Shown here: one piece after another, positions 16,058-24,686 of the stretch
How positions within the stretch are numbered: the first letter of the stretch is position 1
Layout: each line of letters opens with the position of its first letter
Assembly: GCA_020634415.1 (NCBI GenBank)
Contig: JACKBT010000009.1
Span: 62,001 to 126,000, forward strand
Direction: 5' to 3'
DNA from: Ardenticatenaceae bacterium
GTDB lineage: Bacteria > Chloroflexota > Anaerolineae > Promineifilales > Promineifilaceae
Length of the DNA: 64,000 bases
Translations under genes and position numbers: made by a program
Notes under the pieces: generated by a model
Database searches by the model: none
Told to the model about the DNA's origin: nothing
Seen by the model: the letters and a program-made list of their open reading frames with translations, nothing else

Positions 16058-17539
16058 ATGAGTATAAATCTGGTAAATGTAATTTTTGGCATGAAGGTGC
16101 GGCAGGCGCGGACGGAGGCGGATTTGACGCTGACGGATTTCGCGGCGCAGTGTGATTTGTCGCCGTCTTATGTGACGGACATTGAAAAGGGGCGCAAATA
16201 TCCGCGAGCGGACAAGATCATGCGCATCGCGGAGGTGTTGGGCAAGGAGTATGACGATCTGGTCTCGATTAAGCTGCCACCTTCGTTGACCTATCTGGAA
16301 TCTACGCTGTCGTCGGCGATTTTGCGCCGTTTTCCTTTTGCGGAGTTTGGTTTTGAGCCGGGCGATCTGGTGACGATGTTGACGCGGGAGCCGGACAAGG
16401 CCAGTGCGCTGCTCCATGCGGTGCTGGATATTGGACGGCGTTATGATTTGCAGGAGGCGGAGTTTTTGCGGGCGGCGCTGCGCTCTTATCAGGAGATGAA
16501 TGAGAATTACGCGCAGGAGTTGGAGGATGCGGCGTTGGCTTTTACGGCCGAATTTGCCGACCGCTATAGCCTAAGCAGCAATCCGCCAGTAGCCTTGCTG
16601 CGCCAGATTTTGACCGAGGTGTATGGTTATGAACTTGATGATGACACGATTGCCGAAAGTGCCCAATTGCAGGGCTTTCGCTGTGTGTTTGTGCCGGGGA
16701 AGAGGCCGAAGTTGTATGTAAACGGCCGTCTCACCACCACCCAAATCAAATTCCTGCTGGCGCGGGAAATTGGCTACCAATATTTGCAGCTAAAAGAACG
16801 CTCTCTCACCTCCACCCCGCATGAGATCACCTCGTTTCAACAGATTTTGAATGATTTTCGGGCCGCCTATTTTGGCGGCGCACTGCTGATGCCGCGAGCG
16901 GAGATGCTGGCCGATTTGCAGCAGATTTTTGCGATGAGTGCGTGGGATGAACGGCCGTTTCTCGACATGCTCACCCGTTATGATGTCACCCCCGAAATGC
17001 TGTTCTACCGCTTTAGCGAACTCATCCCCGAATTCTTTGGCATCAAATTCCACTTCTTGCGCTTCCACAAAGTAGACAGCAAATATCGGCTGTACAAGCA
17101 GTTGAACATGAATCGGCTGCCCATCCCCAGCGGCATTGGCCTGCACGAACATTACTGCCGCCGCTGGCTCTCTATCCGCCTGTTGGAGGATTTTCCTCTG
17201 GGCAATGGTTCTGAGGAATCGTTACGGATTGGGGTGCAGATGTCTGAGTTTGTGGAATCGGGTGATAAGTTTTTGTGTATTGGCTTCTCACGGCCGTTGC
17301 GCATGATGTCCGACGTGGGCAGCAGTGTCATTGTCGGTTTTCGCGTGGATGCGGAGTTGGGCAATATCATTCGTTTTGCCAATGACCCGGCCATCCCCCA
17401 ACTGTTGATTAATGAGACTTGTGAGCGCTGCCGGTTAACGGCCGATCAATGCCAAGACCGCGCCGCCCCTCCCACCATCTTACAAGCCGAAGCACAAGAC
17501 CGCGAAATCAAAGTCGCTTTGAACCAGTTGATGGGCTGA
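16058..17539 (+). CDS. RamB/ScfR-type XRE-family regulator
   Basis: This is the probable regulator of the divergent aceBA genes. The protein of about 493 residues begins with a helix-turn-helix (about residues 10-65: VRQARTEADLTLTDFAAQCD, then SPSYVTDIEKGRKYPRAD). A middle ImmA/IrrE-like domain follows, whose metallopeptidase motif is degenerate (REIGYQYL instead of HExxH). The C-terminal short-chain-fatty-acyl regulator domain has a cysteine-containing tail (CERCRLTADQC). RamB of actinobacteria, the best-known relative, controls isocitrate lyase and malate synthase, and the same gene pairing occurs here. ATG 16058 is chosen over the adjoining TTG at 16055. No strong ribosome binding site; the leader carries a 24-bp hairpin. 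Confidence 0.88.
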   Translation: MSINLVNVIFGMKVRQARTEADLTLTDFAAQCDLSPSYVTDIEKGRKYPRADKIMRIAEVLGKEYDDLVSIKLPPSLTYLESTLSSAILRRFPFAEFGFEPGDLVTMLTREPDKASALLHAVLDIGRRYDLQEAEFLRAALRSYQEMNENYAQELEDAALAFTAEFADRYSLSSNPPVALLRQILTEVYGYELDDDTIAESAQLQGFRCVFVPGKRPKLYVNGRLTTTQIKFLLAREIGYQYLQLKERSLTSTPHEITSFQQILNDFRAAYFGGALLMPRAEMLADLQQIFAMSAWDERPFLDMLTRYDVTPEMLFYRFSELIPEFFGIKFHFLRFHKVDSKYRLYKQLNMNRLPIPSGIGLHEHYCRRWLSIRLLEDFPLGNGSEESLRIGVQMSEFVESGDKFLCIGFSRPLRMMSDVGSSVIVGFRVDAELGNIIRFANDPAIPQLLINETCERCRLTADQCQDRAAPPTILQAEAQDREIKVALNQLMG

Positions 17540-17542
17540 GAG

Positions 17543-18259
17543 CTACCCGTACACCCCACGATTTTCCGGCGGCAGCAGTTCTGCCAAATGGTGCATCATC
17601 AGATCGCCCAGTTCATCTATGCGCTGGCGGCGAGCCACGCCATGCAGATCACCATCCAGAGTCACGGGGCCAAAGGGACGGCCGATTATCATCAGCACCT
17701 TCGTCCGCCGCCACCGCTTCATGTTGGCCGCCAATTTCTCTGTGCCTAAAAAGGCAATGGGCAAAATCTGGGCTGCCGACCGCGCCGCCAAATAGCCCAC
17801 ACCCGGACGTGCCTCTATCAACTGGGCACTGGCGCGTCCGGTATCCTCAAAGGGCACATCATGCACCTGTTCACCGGCATTGATGGCCTCCATCCATTCG
17901 GGCAGCACCCCCCCTTCGGGCATAATGCCCACCACACCGCCATCGGCTAACACTTGCAATGCTTTTTTCAAAGCTTCACGATCTACCTGCCCGCGCCAGA
18001 TGGGAATGGCATCATAGGCCTGTATGACACGGCGCACCAGCCAATGATCCTGCAATTCAGCGGCCGCCATGTAGACCGGCACATAGGGCAAAGTCAGCCC
18101 GGTGAGTGGTGGTTCAAACAAACTAAAGTGATTGCTGATGACGATGAGCGGCCCTTTTTCGGGCACATTTTCGCGGCCAATGACTTGCAGGGAGACAAAT
18201 AGTTTCGTGACGATGTAGGCAAAGGTGTAGAGAAATGCGCGAAGGATGTAGCGGGACAT
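17543..18259 (-). CDS. 1-acyl-sn-glycerol-3-phosphate acyltransferase family (PlsC-like)
   Basis: A membrane-associated acyltransferase of phospholipid synthesis, 238 residues. The acyltransferase motif I is NHFSLFEPP, with Glu or Phe where the usual NHxxxxD has Asp, so the match is imperfect. Motif III is present as IMPEGGVLPEW, and an N-terminal hydrophobic helix (LYTFAYIVTKLFVSLQVIG) anchors it. ATG 18259 begins MSRYILRAF. A second family member lies at 61357-62040. The altered first motif means the exact acyl acceptor is uncertain. Confidence 0.82.
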   Translation of the reverse strand: MSRYILRAFLYTFAYIVTKLFVSLQVIGRENVPEKGPLIVISNHFSLFEPPLTGLTLPYVPVYMAAAELQDHWLVRRVIQAYDAIPIWRGQVDREALKKALQVLADGGVVGIMPEGGVLPEWMEAINAGEQVHDVPFEDTGRASAQLIEARPGVGYLAARSAAQILPIAFLGTEKLAANMKRWRRTKVLMIIGRPFGPVTLDGDLHGVARRQRIDELGDLMMHHLAELLPPENRGVYG

Positions 18260-18267
18260 GGTGATTG

Positions 18268-18310
18268 GCCCTCCCCCAGCCTCCTCCAAAGGGGGAGGCT
18301 GGGTGGGGGC
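18268..18310. repeat. GC-rich intergenic hairpin
   Basis: GCCCTCCCCCAGCCTCCTCC pairs with GGGGGAGGCTGGGTGGGGGC across three bases. It lies between pheT and the acyltransferase gene and could be a terminator or dispersed repeat. Confidence 0.6.
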
Positions 18311-18334
18311 TGAATAAATACTACTGTTTACGAA

Positions 18335-20857
18335 TTACCGAAGCGTCGCCCCCAATTCTTTTTGCAGTTGGCTGATGATGCGCTGCCGGTTTTTGGAGAC
18401 GTTTTTGTCGGTTAAGGTTTTATCGGGGGCCTGGAAGGTGAGGTGATAGGCCAGGCTCTTTTTGCCAGGGGGAAGCTGCGACCCCTCGTACAGGTCGAAG
18501 AGTTGGACTTCTTGGAGGAGGAAACCCCCAGCGCGGCGGATTGTGGATTCAACGGCCGTTGCCGCCACATCCTTATCCACCACCACCGCCAAATCCTCCC
18601 GAATGGCAGGATAGGGTGAAATCGCCGCAAAGGGATAAGCGAAGGGGATGTTGCTGATAATCGTGTCCACATCTAGCTCCGTCGCCAGCACCGGCTGGTC
18701 ATTCTCCAGGCGCATATCGAACTTCTCCACGACCAGTGGGTGCAGTTCACCCATCACACCTAGCTGCTTATCGCCCAACATCACTCGTGCCGTGCGCCCA
18801 GGGCGATAGGAAGGATGGGTTGCGGCTTCATAGCTCACCGCCATGTGCAAAGCTCCGAAGAGACCTTCCAAAACACCTTTCAAATCGAAGAAGTCTAGCA
18901 GGGCGGGTTCGCCATCCTGCCAGGTGGTTACGCCGCGCTGGCCTGTCATCACCATCGCCAGGCGTGTGAGTTCTTGCGGCAAAATGGCATCTTCATCCAC
19001 CAGATAGACAAGGCCCAACTCAAAGAGGGCCAGCCGCTCTTGGAAGCGGCTGTTGTTGGTGGCTATGTCCATGACGGAGGCGAGCAGGGAGTGGCGCATG
19101 ACGGCATGTTCGGGCGAATTGGGGTTGGTGATGGTGACATACGGCCGTTCATCCACTGGCCCTTGCGCTAACAACTTCTGCTCCAAACGCGCCGAACTAA
19201 GGCGGTAGGTAATAACCTCATTTAACCCCTGCTGCACCAAAATATCCTTAATCTGCTCCTCGCGCTCCAACTTGGGGTTGCCGCGCTGGGGCGGCAGCGT
19301 GTCGGCAATCACCGTGGAAGGGATGCGGTCGTAACGGTAGAGGCGGCAAATCTCCTCCACCAAATCATGCGGCCCTTCAATGTCCAGCCGATAATCTGGC
19401 CCGGTGACGATGAGATGATCCTCATGGACTTCGGCTTTGAATGCCAGCCGTTGCAGCAGTTCGGCCATCGCGGCGGGGGTGAGATCGAGGCCGCTGAGGC
19501 GGTGGGCATAGTCCACATCCAGGCGCACAACGGGTGTGGCGGGCGGGTTGGGGTAGTAGTCAATCACCCCTTCGGCCACGGTGCCGCCAGCCAGACGGCG
19601 CAGCAGTTCGGCAGCACGTTTGGCTCCCAAAATGGCCTGGCTGGGATGCACGCTGCGGCTGAAGCGGAAGCTGGCTTCGGTGTGCAGCAGCAGGTGGGTG
19701 GCGGTGCGGCGAATGTTGATGAAGTTCCAGGCGGCGGCCTCGACGAGGACGCTGGTGGTTTCGGGTTTAATTTCGCTGTCGTAACCGCCCATGATGCCGC
19801 CGAGGCTGAGGTTGCCCGCCGGGTCGGTGACGAGAATGGCATGATCGGGCAGTTCGTGGCTTTCGCCATCGAGGGTGGTGAGGGTTTCGCCTTCGTGGGG
19901 CAGGCGGGTGTGGATGTGGATGGGGCCGTGGGGGGCATACTCATCGGCGCGGCGGCGCAGGAAGTCGTAGTCGAAGGTGTGGTTGGGCTGGCCCATCTCT
20001 AGCATGACGTAGTTGCTGATGTCTACGACGACGTTGATCGGCCGTTGTCCGACCAAGCGCAAACGGTATTGCATCCAGTAGGGGCTGGGCTTCTGCTCTA
20101 CGCCTTCCACTAGCAGGGCCACGAAGCGGGGGTTGAGTTCGGGGTGGTCGGTGGTGATGGTGACGCGCTCGGTGACGGGTGCGCCTTGGGCGACGACGTT
20201 GTAATCGGGATAGCGTATCTCTTTTTCAGTGAGGGCGGCTAATTCGCGGGCCACGCCGACCATGGAGGCGCAGCGGGCGATGTTGGGGATGATGTCTATT
20301 TCGAGAACAGCATCGCCCAGAACTTGGGTGAGGGGTGTGCCGGCCACGTAATTGGGGGAGTAGTCGTCTTGTTGGATGAGGATGATGCCTTCGTGTTCTT
20401 CGCTGATGCCGAGTTCTTTTTCGGAGCAGACCATACATTTGTTGTGGATGCCGCGTAACGGCCGTCCTTTGAGCTTCATCTTCTGACGGCCGTCTTTGTG
20501 TCCGTCGTACACGGTGGCTCCCTCTAAAGCCAGGGGCGAGTAAATTCGCTGGCTGCTGATGTCGCCCTGGCCGAGGAAGGGGAACAGGTTGGGGGCGCCG
20601 GTGACGACAACTTCGGGTTCGGCGGCTCCGTACTCGACGGTGGCTAACACGAGCTTGTCGGCATTGGGGTGCTGTTCTACTTTGAGGATGTGGCCGAGGA
20701 TGAGTTTGTCATCCTCCCACTCTAAATCTGCCCCCGGCAAGCCGATGTATTCGATGGTTTTGACTTCGAGACCGGCGTTGGTGAGGATTTCGGCCGTTTC
20801 GGGGACGGATAAATCAATGTCTACATATTCTTTGAGCCATGAAATGGGTACGCGCAT
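18335..20857 (-). CDS. pheT: Phenylalanyl-tRNA synthetase beta subunit
   Basis: The beta chain of the (alpha-beta)2 enzyme that charges tRNA-Phe. The 840-residue protein contains the N-terminal EMAP-like tRNA-binding domain (about residues 40-155: LILGHILKVEQHPNADKLVL), the B3/4 editing domain (about 205-400), B5 (about 405-475) and the C-terminal FDX-ACB anticodon-binding domain (from about 745: FAAISPYPAIREDLAVVVDK). MRVPISWLKEYVD is the typical start. It is transcribed after pheS and a glycosyltransferase gene, an unusual separation, and should be governed by the attenuator at 24370-24504. Confidence 0.97.
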   Translation of the reverse strand: MRVPISWLKEYVDIDLSVPETAEILTNAGLEVKTIEYIGLPGADLEWEDDKLILGHILKVEQHPNADKLVLATVEYGAAEPEVVVTGAPNLFPFLGQGDISSQRIYSPLALEGATVYDGHKDGRQKMKLKGRPLRGIHNKCMVCSEKELGISEEHEGIILIQQDDYSPNYVAGTPLTQVLGDAVLEIDIIPNIARCASMVGVARELAALTEKEIRYPDYNVVAQGAPVTERVTITTDHPELNPRFVALLVEGVEQKPSPYWMQYRLRLVGQRPINVVVDISNYVMLEMGQPNHTFDYDFLRRRADEYAPHGPIHIHTRLPHEGETLTTLDGESHELPDHAILVTDPAGNLSLGGIMGGYDSEIKPETTSVLVEAAAWNFINIRRTATHLLLHTEASFRFSRSVHPSQAILGAKRAAELLRRLAGGTVAEGVIDYYPNPPATPVVRLDVDYAHRLSGLDLTPAAMAELLQRLAFKAEVHEDHLIVTGPDYRLDIEGPHDLVEEICRLYRYDRIPSTVIADTLPPQRGNPKLEREEQIKDILVQQGLNEVITYRLSSARLEQKLLAQGPVDERPYVTITNPNSPEHAVMRHSLLASVMDIATNNSRFQERLALFELGLVYLVDEDAILPQELTRLAMVMTGQRGVTTWQDGEPALLDFFDLKGVLEGLFGALHMAVSYEAATHPSYRPGRTARVMLGDKQLGVMGELHPLVVEKFDMRLENDQPVLATELDVDTIISNIPFAYPFAAISPYPAIREDLAVVVDKDVAATAVESTIRRAGGFLLQEVQLFDLYEGSQLPPGKKSLAYHLTFQAPDKTLTDKNVSKNRQRIISQLQKELGATLR

Positions 20858-20956
20858 AACTTCCTCTCTTGAATTGGTGTAATTTGGTGATTACGCCATT
20901 GTGTTTGTTGATGAGTTCGGCCGTCAATTTGTAAAAATTGTCTGACCAGCTTAGTT

Positions 20957-23233
20957 TTAGGGTTGGCGAACCTCCCAAAAAAGGCGGGGGGTTTCCCAGC
21001 CGGCCCAATCGCCAGTGCCGTCGCCAGCGGGGCCAACCTCTGTTTGCAGGGTGAGGGTAACGGTTTGACCCGCGTAAGCGGCCAGGGAGACGGAGACGGG
21101 ATGCCAGGTTTGGTCGGCCTCGCTGTTGCCAACGTGTTGACGTAATAACTCGACGGGGGCGCTGCCTTCAGGTTGAATGGTTACGATGAAGGTTGCCCCA
21201 TCGCCGCCCCAGTACCAGCTTTCGGGGTGCATTGCCAGCCGGGTTTGCAGGCTTACGGGTTGGTCGGGGAGGTTGAGTTGGTAGGAAACGGCCGTTGGTG
21301 GATGAGTAAAAATGACATTACCCCAATCACCATTTTGCGGCATTTCAAACCTGTCCACATGCGCCGGGGCATCGGCCGCCTCATTAGAAATTTGAACATC
21401 CCCGTCCGCAAACCGCCGCAACAGATTTTCCACTGTCAGAATCTCTAGAGCCATCGCGTTGCGTCGGTCAATCTTCCATAAATTCATTGCATTCTCGCGC
21501 AGCAACTGCTCATCTCCTGCCTGGCGATATTTTTGGATAAGACCTTTGTAAACGGCCGCTCGCAAAACGGCCGGTGATTCCCCTTGAGTCGGCGGATCCG
21601 GGCACAAAGCAACTGCCTGTTCTACCGCCTCCCCCGCCTTCTCATACGCTCCATCCGCAATATACAACACCGCCAAACTTTGTTCCAACATACAGGCAGG
21701 CAAGGGGTCATCTGCCATCGGGATCAGTAATTCATACAGAAAAATCGTTTGTGCCAAAGCATCCCCCTGCGCATGAGGGTAATGAATAAAGAACAAATTA
21801 GGTTCAAAGAAGCGAACCTGTATCGGCAACCCCTCCACCTTAATCCCCCCCCATCGGCTTATGACAAACCAGCTATTTCCCGGTGCTGCCGCCAATGCCT
21901 CCGCATCCTTCAAATCAACTCGATAACCAGATATTAACCGATATTCATGTTCTGATTGGTTAAGATAATAAGGTAAAGAAATTGTCACCCCATTAAAACC
22001 CGTCGGATTATCCAGCGCAAAACCGACCACAAAATCGTTATCTACAGCTCGCGCATCAAACTCATTCTTAATTCCCCGCCAATCAGGTCGCGTTTCATAG
22101 CCATTGGCAATTAACGGCCGATAAACCACACCCCCACCCACAACAAGCAAAACAAACAGCACCCTTTGCAGCCATTGCCAACGCGCCAACAAATTCAAAC
22201 CATGCTCCAATGCCACCCCAACCGCCAAGAAAAAAAAGGGCAGCATATAAATAACATACCTGGGCTGAGGTATCCGCGATATTTGGAAGAGCCAAATAAA
22301 AAGCAGAGGCAAAATCAGACCCGTAATAATAATGCCCAAAGTCAGCAGCTTGTGTTGATAGGCCAGAATAACCAGCCCACAACAGCCAAGTCCCAACAAA
22401 ATATAAGGCAACAAGCCGTCATTTGTGCCAAAGGCATAAAAAGTGTTAGCAACCCAATTCATAATGGGCACCACATGGCGATTGGCATGATTGACATCCT
22501 CTGTATTGACATTGCGCGACAAAGCCAACAACAAACGGGGCAGCCAGGGTAGATAACACACAGCAACAAGGCCAGCAGATGTTAGAGGGTAAAGCCATTG
22601 CCGATACTGCTTGCGGCGCATCTGCACCAGCATCCAGACCGCAATGAGTACCGACTGCGTTGCCAGCACCAATAAGGCTCCATAATGCGTGTACAAATTC
22701 ACCACCGTTGCCAGCGCAAAAACAAGCCAGATCCGCCATGTTGGTTTTTGCAGAGCTTTATAAAGAGAGAGAAAAGTTAACAGCGCAAAAGTCATCAACA
22801 CAGCATAGTGCCGTGCTTCTTGTGAATACCATATATGAAAAGGTGAGAGAACAAGCAAGAAAGCCGCCAATAAGCCAATACCCGATTGTTTAGTGGCTTT
22901 CCCTAAAGCGATCAATAGAGAAATAGACAATGTACCAGCCATCAAGGACATAAAACGAGCCGTAAACTCGCTTTCACCAGCCAGAGTAACAGGTATCCAG
23001 GTGAGGGCATAAAAAAGAGGGGGATGATCATTCTGGTTGAACATGGCCTCTGCCCCATTAGCAACGACACGCAAGGTCAACATTTCATCCAGCCACAAAC
23101 TATCACCGTCTAATTGATGTACACGTAGAGCAAAGCCTAAGAGGACAAGCAAAAGGCTGCCAATGAGTAACAAGGAGCGTCGTGAAAGATAGTTATTGCT
23201 GGTGGTGGACACGGCGATAGGAACAGGGGGCAA
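20957..23233 (-). CDS. GT39-type membrane glycosyltransferase, between pheS and pheT
   Basis: A polytopic protein of 758 residues related to the PMT/ArnT superfamily that moves sugars from lipid-phosphate carriers to proteins or lipids. After a first helix (LLLIGSLLLVLLGFALRV) comes the extracytoplasmic loop motif LDGDSLWLDEMLTLRV with the acidic pair typical of the catalytic site. HPPLFYALTWI, HIWYSQEARHYA and about ten further helices to about residue 400 follow. The C-terminal 300 residues are soluble, with a beta-rich end (SYQLNLPDQPVSLQTRLAMH). Base composition in the middle is somewhat more A/T-rich than in the neighbours. It is on the pheS-pheT strand with short gaps, so it is probably co-transcribed; there is no obvious functional link. 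Confidence 0.85.
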   Translation of the reverse strand: MPPVPIAVSTTSNNYLSRRSLLLIGSLLLVLLGFALRVHQLDGDSLWLDEMLTLRVVANGAEAMFNQNDHPPLFYALTWIPVTLAGESEFTARFMSLMAGTLSISLLIALGKATKQSGIGLLAAFLLVLSPFHIWYSQEARHYAVLMTFALLTFLSLYKALQKPTWRIWLVFALATVVNLYTHYGALLVLATQSVLIAVWMLVQMRRKQYRQWLYPLTSAGLVAVCYLPWLPRLLLALSRNVNTEDVNHANRHVVPIMNWVANTFYAFGTNDGLLPYILLGLGCCGLVILAYQHKLLTLGIIITGLILPLLFIWLFQISRIPQPRYVIYMLPFFFLAVGVALEHGLNLLARWQWLQRVLFVLLVVGGGVVYRPLIANGYETRPDWRGIKNEFDARAVDNDFVVGFALDNPTGFNGVTISLPYYLNQSEHEYRLISGYRVDLKDAEALAAAPGNSWFVISRWGGIKVEGLPIQVRFFEPNLFFIHYPHAQGDALAQTIFLYELLIPMADDPLPACMLEQSLAVLYIADGAYEKAGEAVEQAVALCPDPPTQGESPAVLRAAVYKGLIQKYRQAGDEQLLRENAMNLWKIDRRNAMALEILTVENLLRRFADGDVQISNEAADAPAHVDRFEMPQNGDWGNVIFTHPPTAVSYQLNLPDQPVSLQTRLAMHPESWYWGGDGATFIVTIQPEGSAPVELLRQHVGNSEADQTWHPVSVSLAAYAGQTVTLTLQTEVGPAGDGTGDWAGWETPRLFWEVRQP

Positions 23234-23261
23234 TTGCTCTAGGAATTGCCCTCTGTCTTAA

Positions 23262-24305
23262 TTAGAACTGCTGCAAGAAGCGTAAATCGTTGCCCCAGAA
23301 GAAGCGAAAATCGTCTATGCCATGTTTGAGCATGGTCACACGGTCTGGCCCCATGCCGAAGGCGAAGCCAGAATATTTCATGGGATCGTAGCCGCCGTTG
23401 CGCAGGACGACGGGGTGTACCATGCCGCAGCCGAGAATTTCGAGCCAGCCAGTATATTTGCAGACCTGGCAGCCTTTGGCATCGCACAGATAGCAGCTTA
23501 CGTCCATTTCGGCGCTGGGTTCGGTGAAGGGGAAGTAGCTGGCGCGGAAGCGGGTTTGGCGGCCTGCCCCATAGAGGCGGCGGGCGAATTCGGTGAGTGT
23601 GCCTTTCAGGTCAGCGAAGGTGATGTTTTCACCGACGGCCAACCCTTCTACCTGATAGAATTGGATGTCGCTGCGGGCGGTGATTTGCTCGTTGCGCCAG
23701 CACATGCCGGGCAGGATGATGCGGATAGGTTCGGGGCAGTATTCGCGCATGGCGTGAATTTGGCCGGGGCTGGTGTGGGTGCGCAGGATGACATCGGGGG
23801 TTTCGGTGTAGAAGCTGTCTTGCATTTCTCGCGCTGGATGATGGGGCGGGAAGTTGAGCAGGCCGAAGTTGTAGTCGTCTGTTTCTACGTCGCGGCTGCG
23901 ATAGACTTGGAAGCCCATGTCGCCGAAGATGCGGTAAATTTGGCGCAGGACTTGGGTGGAGGGGTGCAGTGTGCCACGCACCTGGCTGCGACCAGGTAGG
24001 GTAACATCGAGGGCGTTGGCGGCGATTTTGGCTTCGAGTTCGGCCGTTTTCAATGCCGCTTTTTTGGCTTCGTAGGCATCTTGTAGTTGGGTTTTGGCTT
24101 TGTTGACGTGCTGCCCGTAAGACGGCCGTTCTTCCGCGGGCAACGATCCAACCTGGCGTGTCAATAGTTGGATAGAGCCTTTACGCCCTAATGTTTCACT
24201 GAACCACTCCTGCAAAGCATCCGTCGCGCCAATTGCCTCCAGTTGGTGCAACGCTTCCGTTAGCTTGTTTTCTACTACCTCATAAACATTCTCTACTGCT
24301 TCCAT
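23262..24305 (-). CDS. pheS: Phenylalanyl-tRNA synthetase alpha subunit
   Basis: Catalytic chain of Phe-tRNA synthetase, 347 residues. The N-terminal coiled-coil is followed by the class II core: motif 2 around PGMCWRNEQITARSDIQFYQ, the FTEPSAEMDVSC block and motif 3 GMGPDRVTMLKHGIDD. Four extra cysteines (CYLCDAKGCQVC) sit in the loop after EMDV, a zinc-ribbon-like variation seen in some bacterial PheS proteins. ATG 24305 has AGAGGA just upstream. It is the first structural gene after the phe leader peptide and attenuator. Confidence 0.97.
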   Translation of the reverse strand: MEAVENVYEVVENKLTEALHQLEAIGATDALQEWFSETLGRKGSIQLLTRQVGSLPAEERPSYGQHVNKAKTQLQDAYEAKKAALKTAELEAKIAANALDVTLPGRSQVRGTLHPSTQVLRQIYRIFGDMGFQVYRSRDVETDDYNFGLLNFPPHHPAREMQDSFYTETPDVILRTHTSPGQIHAMREYCPEPIRIILPGMCWRNEQITARSDIQFYQVEGLAVGENITFADLKGTLTEFARRLYGAGRQTRFRASYFPFTEPSAEMDVSCYLCDAKGCQVCKYTGWLEILGCGMVHPVVLRNGGYDPMKYSGFAFGMGPDRVTMLKHGIDDFRFFWGNDLRFLQQF

Positions 24306-24317
24306 GATTCCTCTGGT

Positions 24318-24363
24318 TATCTGGTATTGGTATACTCATAAACCAGTATACCAATACACCCAT
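24318..24363. repeat. GTATTGG-family inverted repeat between attenuator and pheS
   Basis: GGTATTGGTATACT and AGTATACCAATACACC form an imperfect hairpin in the leader between the attenuator terminator and the pheS start. Confidence 0.65.
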
Positions 24364-24369
24364 ATAAAC

Positions 24370-24396
24370 AAAAAAAACGCGGCCTGGTGGCCGCGT
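24370..24396 (-). terminator. Attenuator terminator of the phe operon
   Basis: On the minus strand ACGCGGCC, loop ACCA and GGCCGCGT form an 8-bp GC-rich stem followed by eight T residues. GCGGCC in its 5' arm can alternatively pair with GGCCGC in the leader-peptide region (antiterminator), as the classical attenuation model requires. Confidence 0.85.
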
Positions 24397-24426
24397 CTGG
24401 GTGTCTGTCTGCTTCTTTGCCTTCTT

Positions 24427-24504
24427 TCAGGCAGAACAAAGCGGCACGCCTGCGGCCGAGGTTTTGTTCATAAAAAAGAAAGCAAAAAAGATGTGTGTTT
24501 TCAT
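24427..24504 (-). CDS. Phenylalanine-rich leader peptide (pheS attenuator)
   Basis: A 25-codon frame on the minus strand begins MKTHIFFAFFFMNKT, with five phenylalanines in six positions (residues 6-11), and stops at TGA 24427. This closely parallels enterobacterial PheL/PheM leader peptides. Downstream RNA can form GAACAAA/TTTGTTC plus CGGC/GCCG (protective stem), GGCCGC-GCGGCC (antiterminator) or the terminator at 24370-24396. When charged tRNA-Phe is short, a ribosome stalled on the Phe codons would free the antiterminator and let pheS be transcribed. There is no Shine-Dalgarno; the ATG lies only about 4 bases after the predicted transcription start, so translation may be essentially leaderless. 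The function is inferred, but the arrangement is characteristic. Confidence 0.85.
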   Translation of the reverse strand: MKTHIFFAFFFMNKTSAAGVPLCSA

Positions 24505-24514
24505 CGTGAGGGGA

Positions 24515-24543
24515 AGGTTAGCATGATGCTTTGGCTCTGTCAA
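24515..24543 (-). promoter_or_regulatory. Promoter of the phe leader
   Basis: On the minus strand TTGACA (24543-24538) is followed by 17 bases and TAACCT (24520-24515). The start of transcription would fall a few bases before the leader-peptide ATG. Confidence 0.65.
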
Positions 24544-24686
24544 GGCGCATAAAACTGTCAGGGGTGCTTATCTTTTTGTGTATGGACTTGAAAGACTGGA
24601 GCAGTTTTAAAAACTGCTCCAGTCTAGGGATACACCACATTTTATCGCACCCAAAACTGTCCTTGTTGTCATAGGGGGGATTGGGT

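Noticed and set aside
17543..18259. Operon with the RamB-like regulator
   Set aside because: The acyltransferase is convergent with the regulator, with stop codons only a few bases apart, so the two are not co-transcribed.
24304..24552. 82-codon plus-strand frame opposite the pheS leader
   Set aside because: It is antisense to the attenuator and GTATTGG repeat, has no ribosome binding site, and its composition is explained by the leader features on the other strand.
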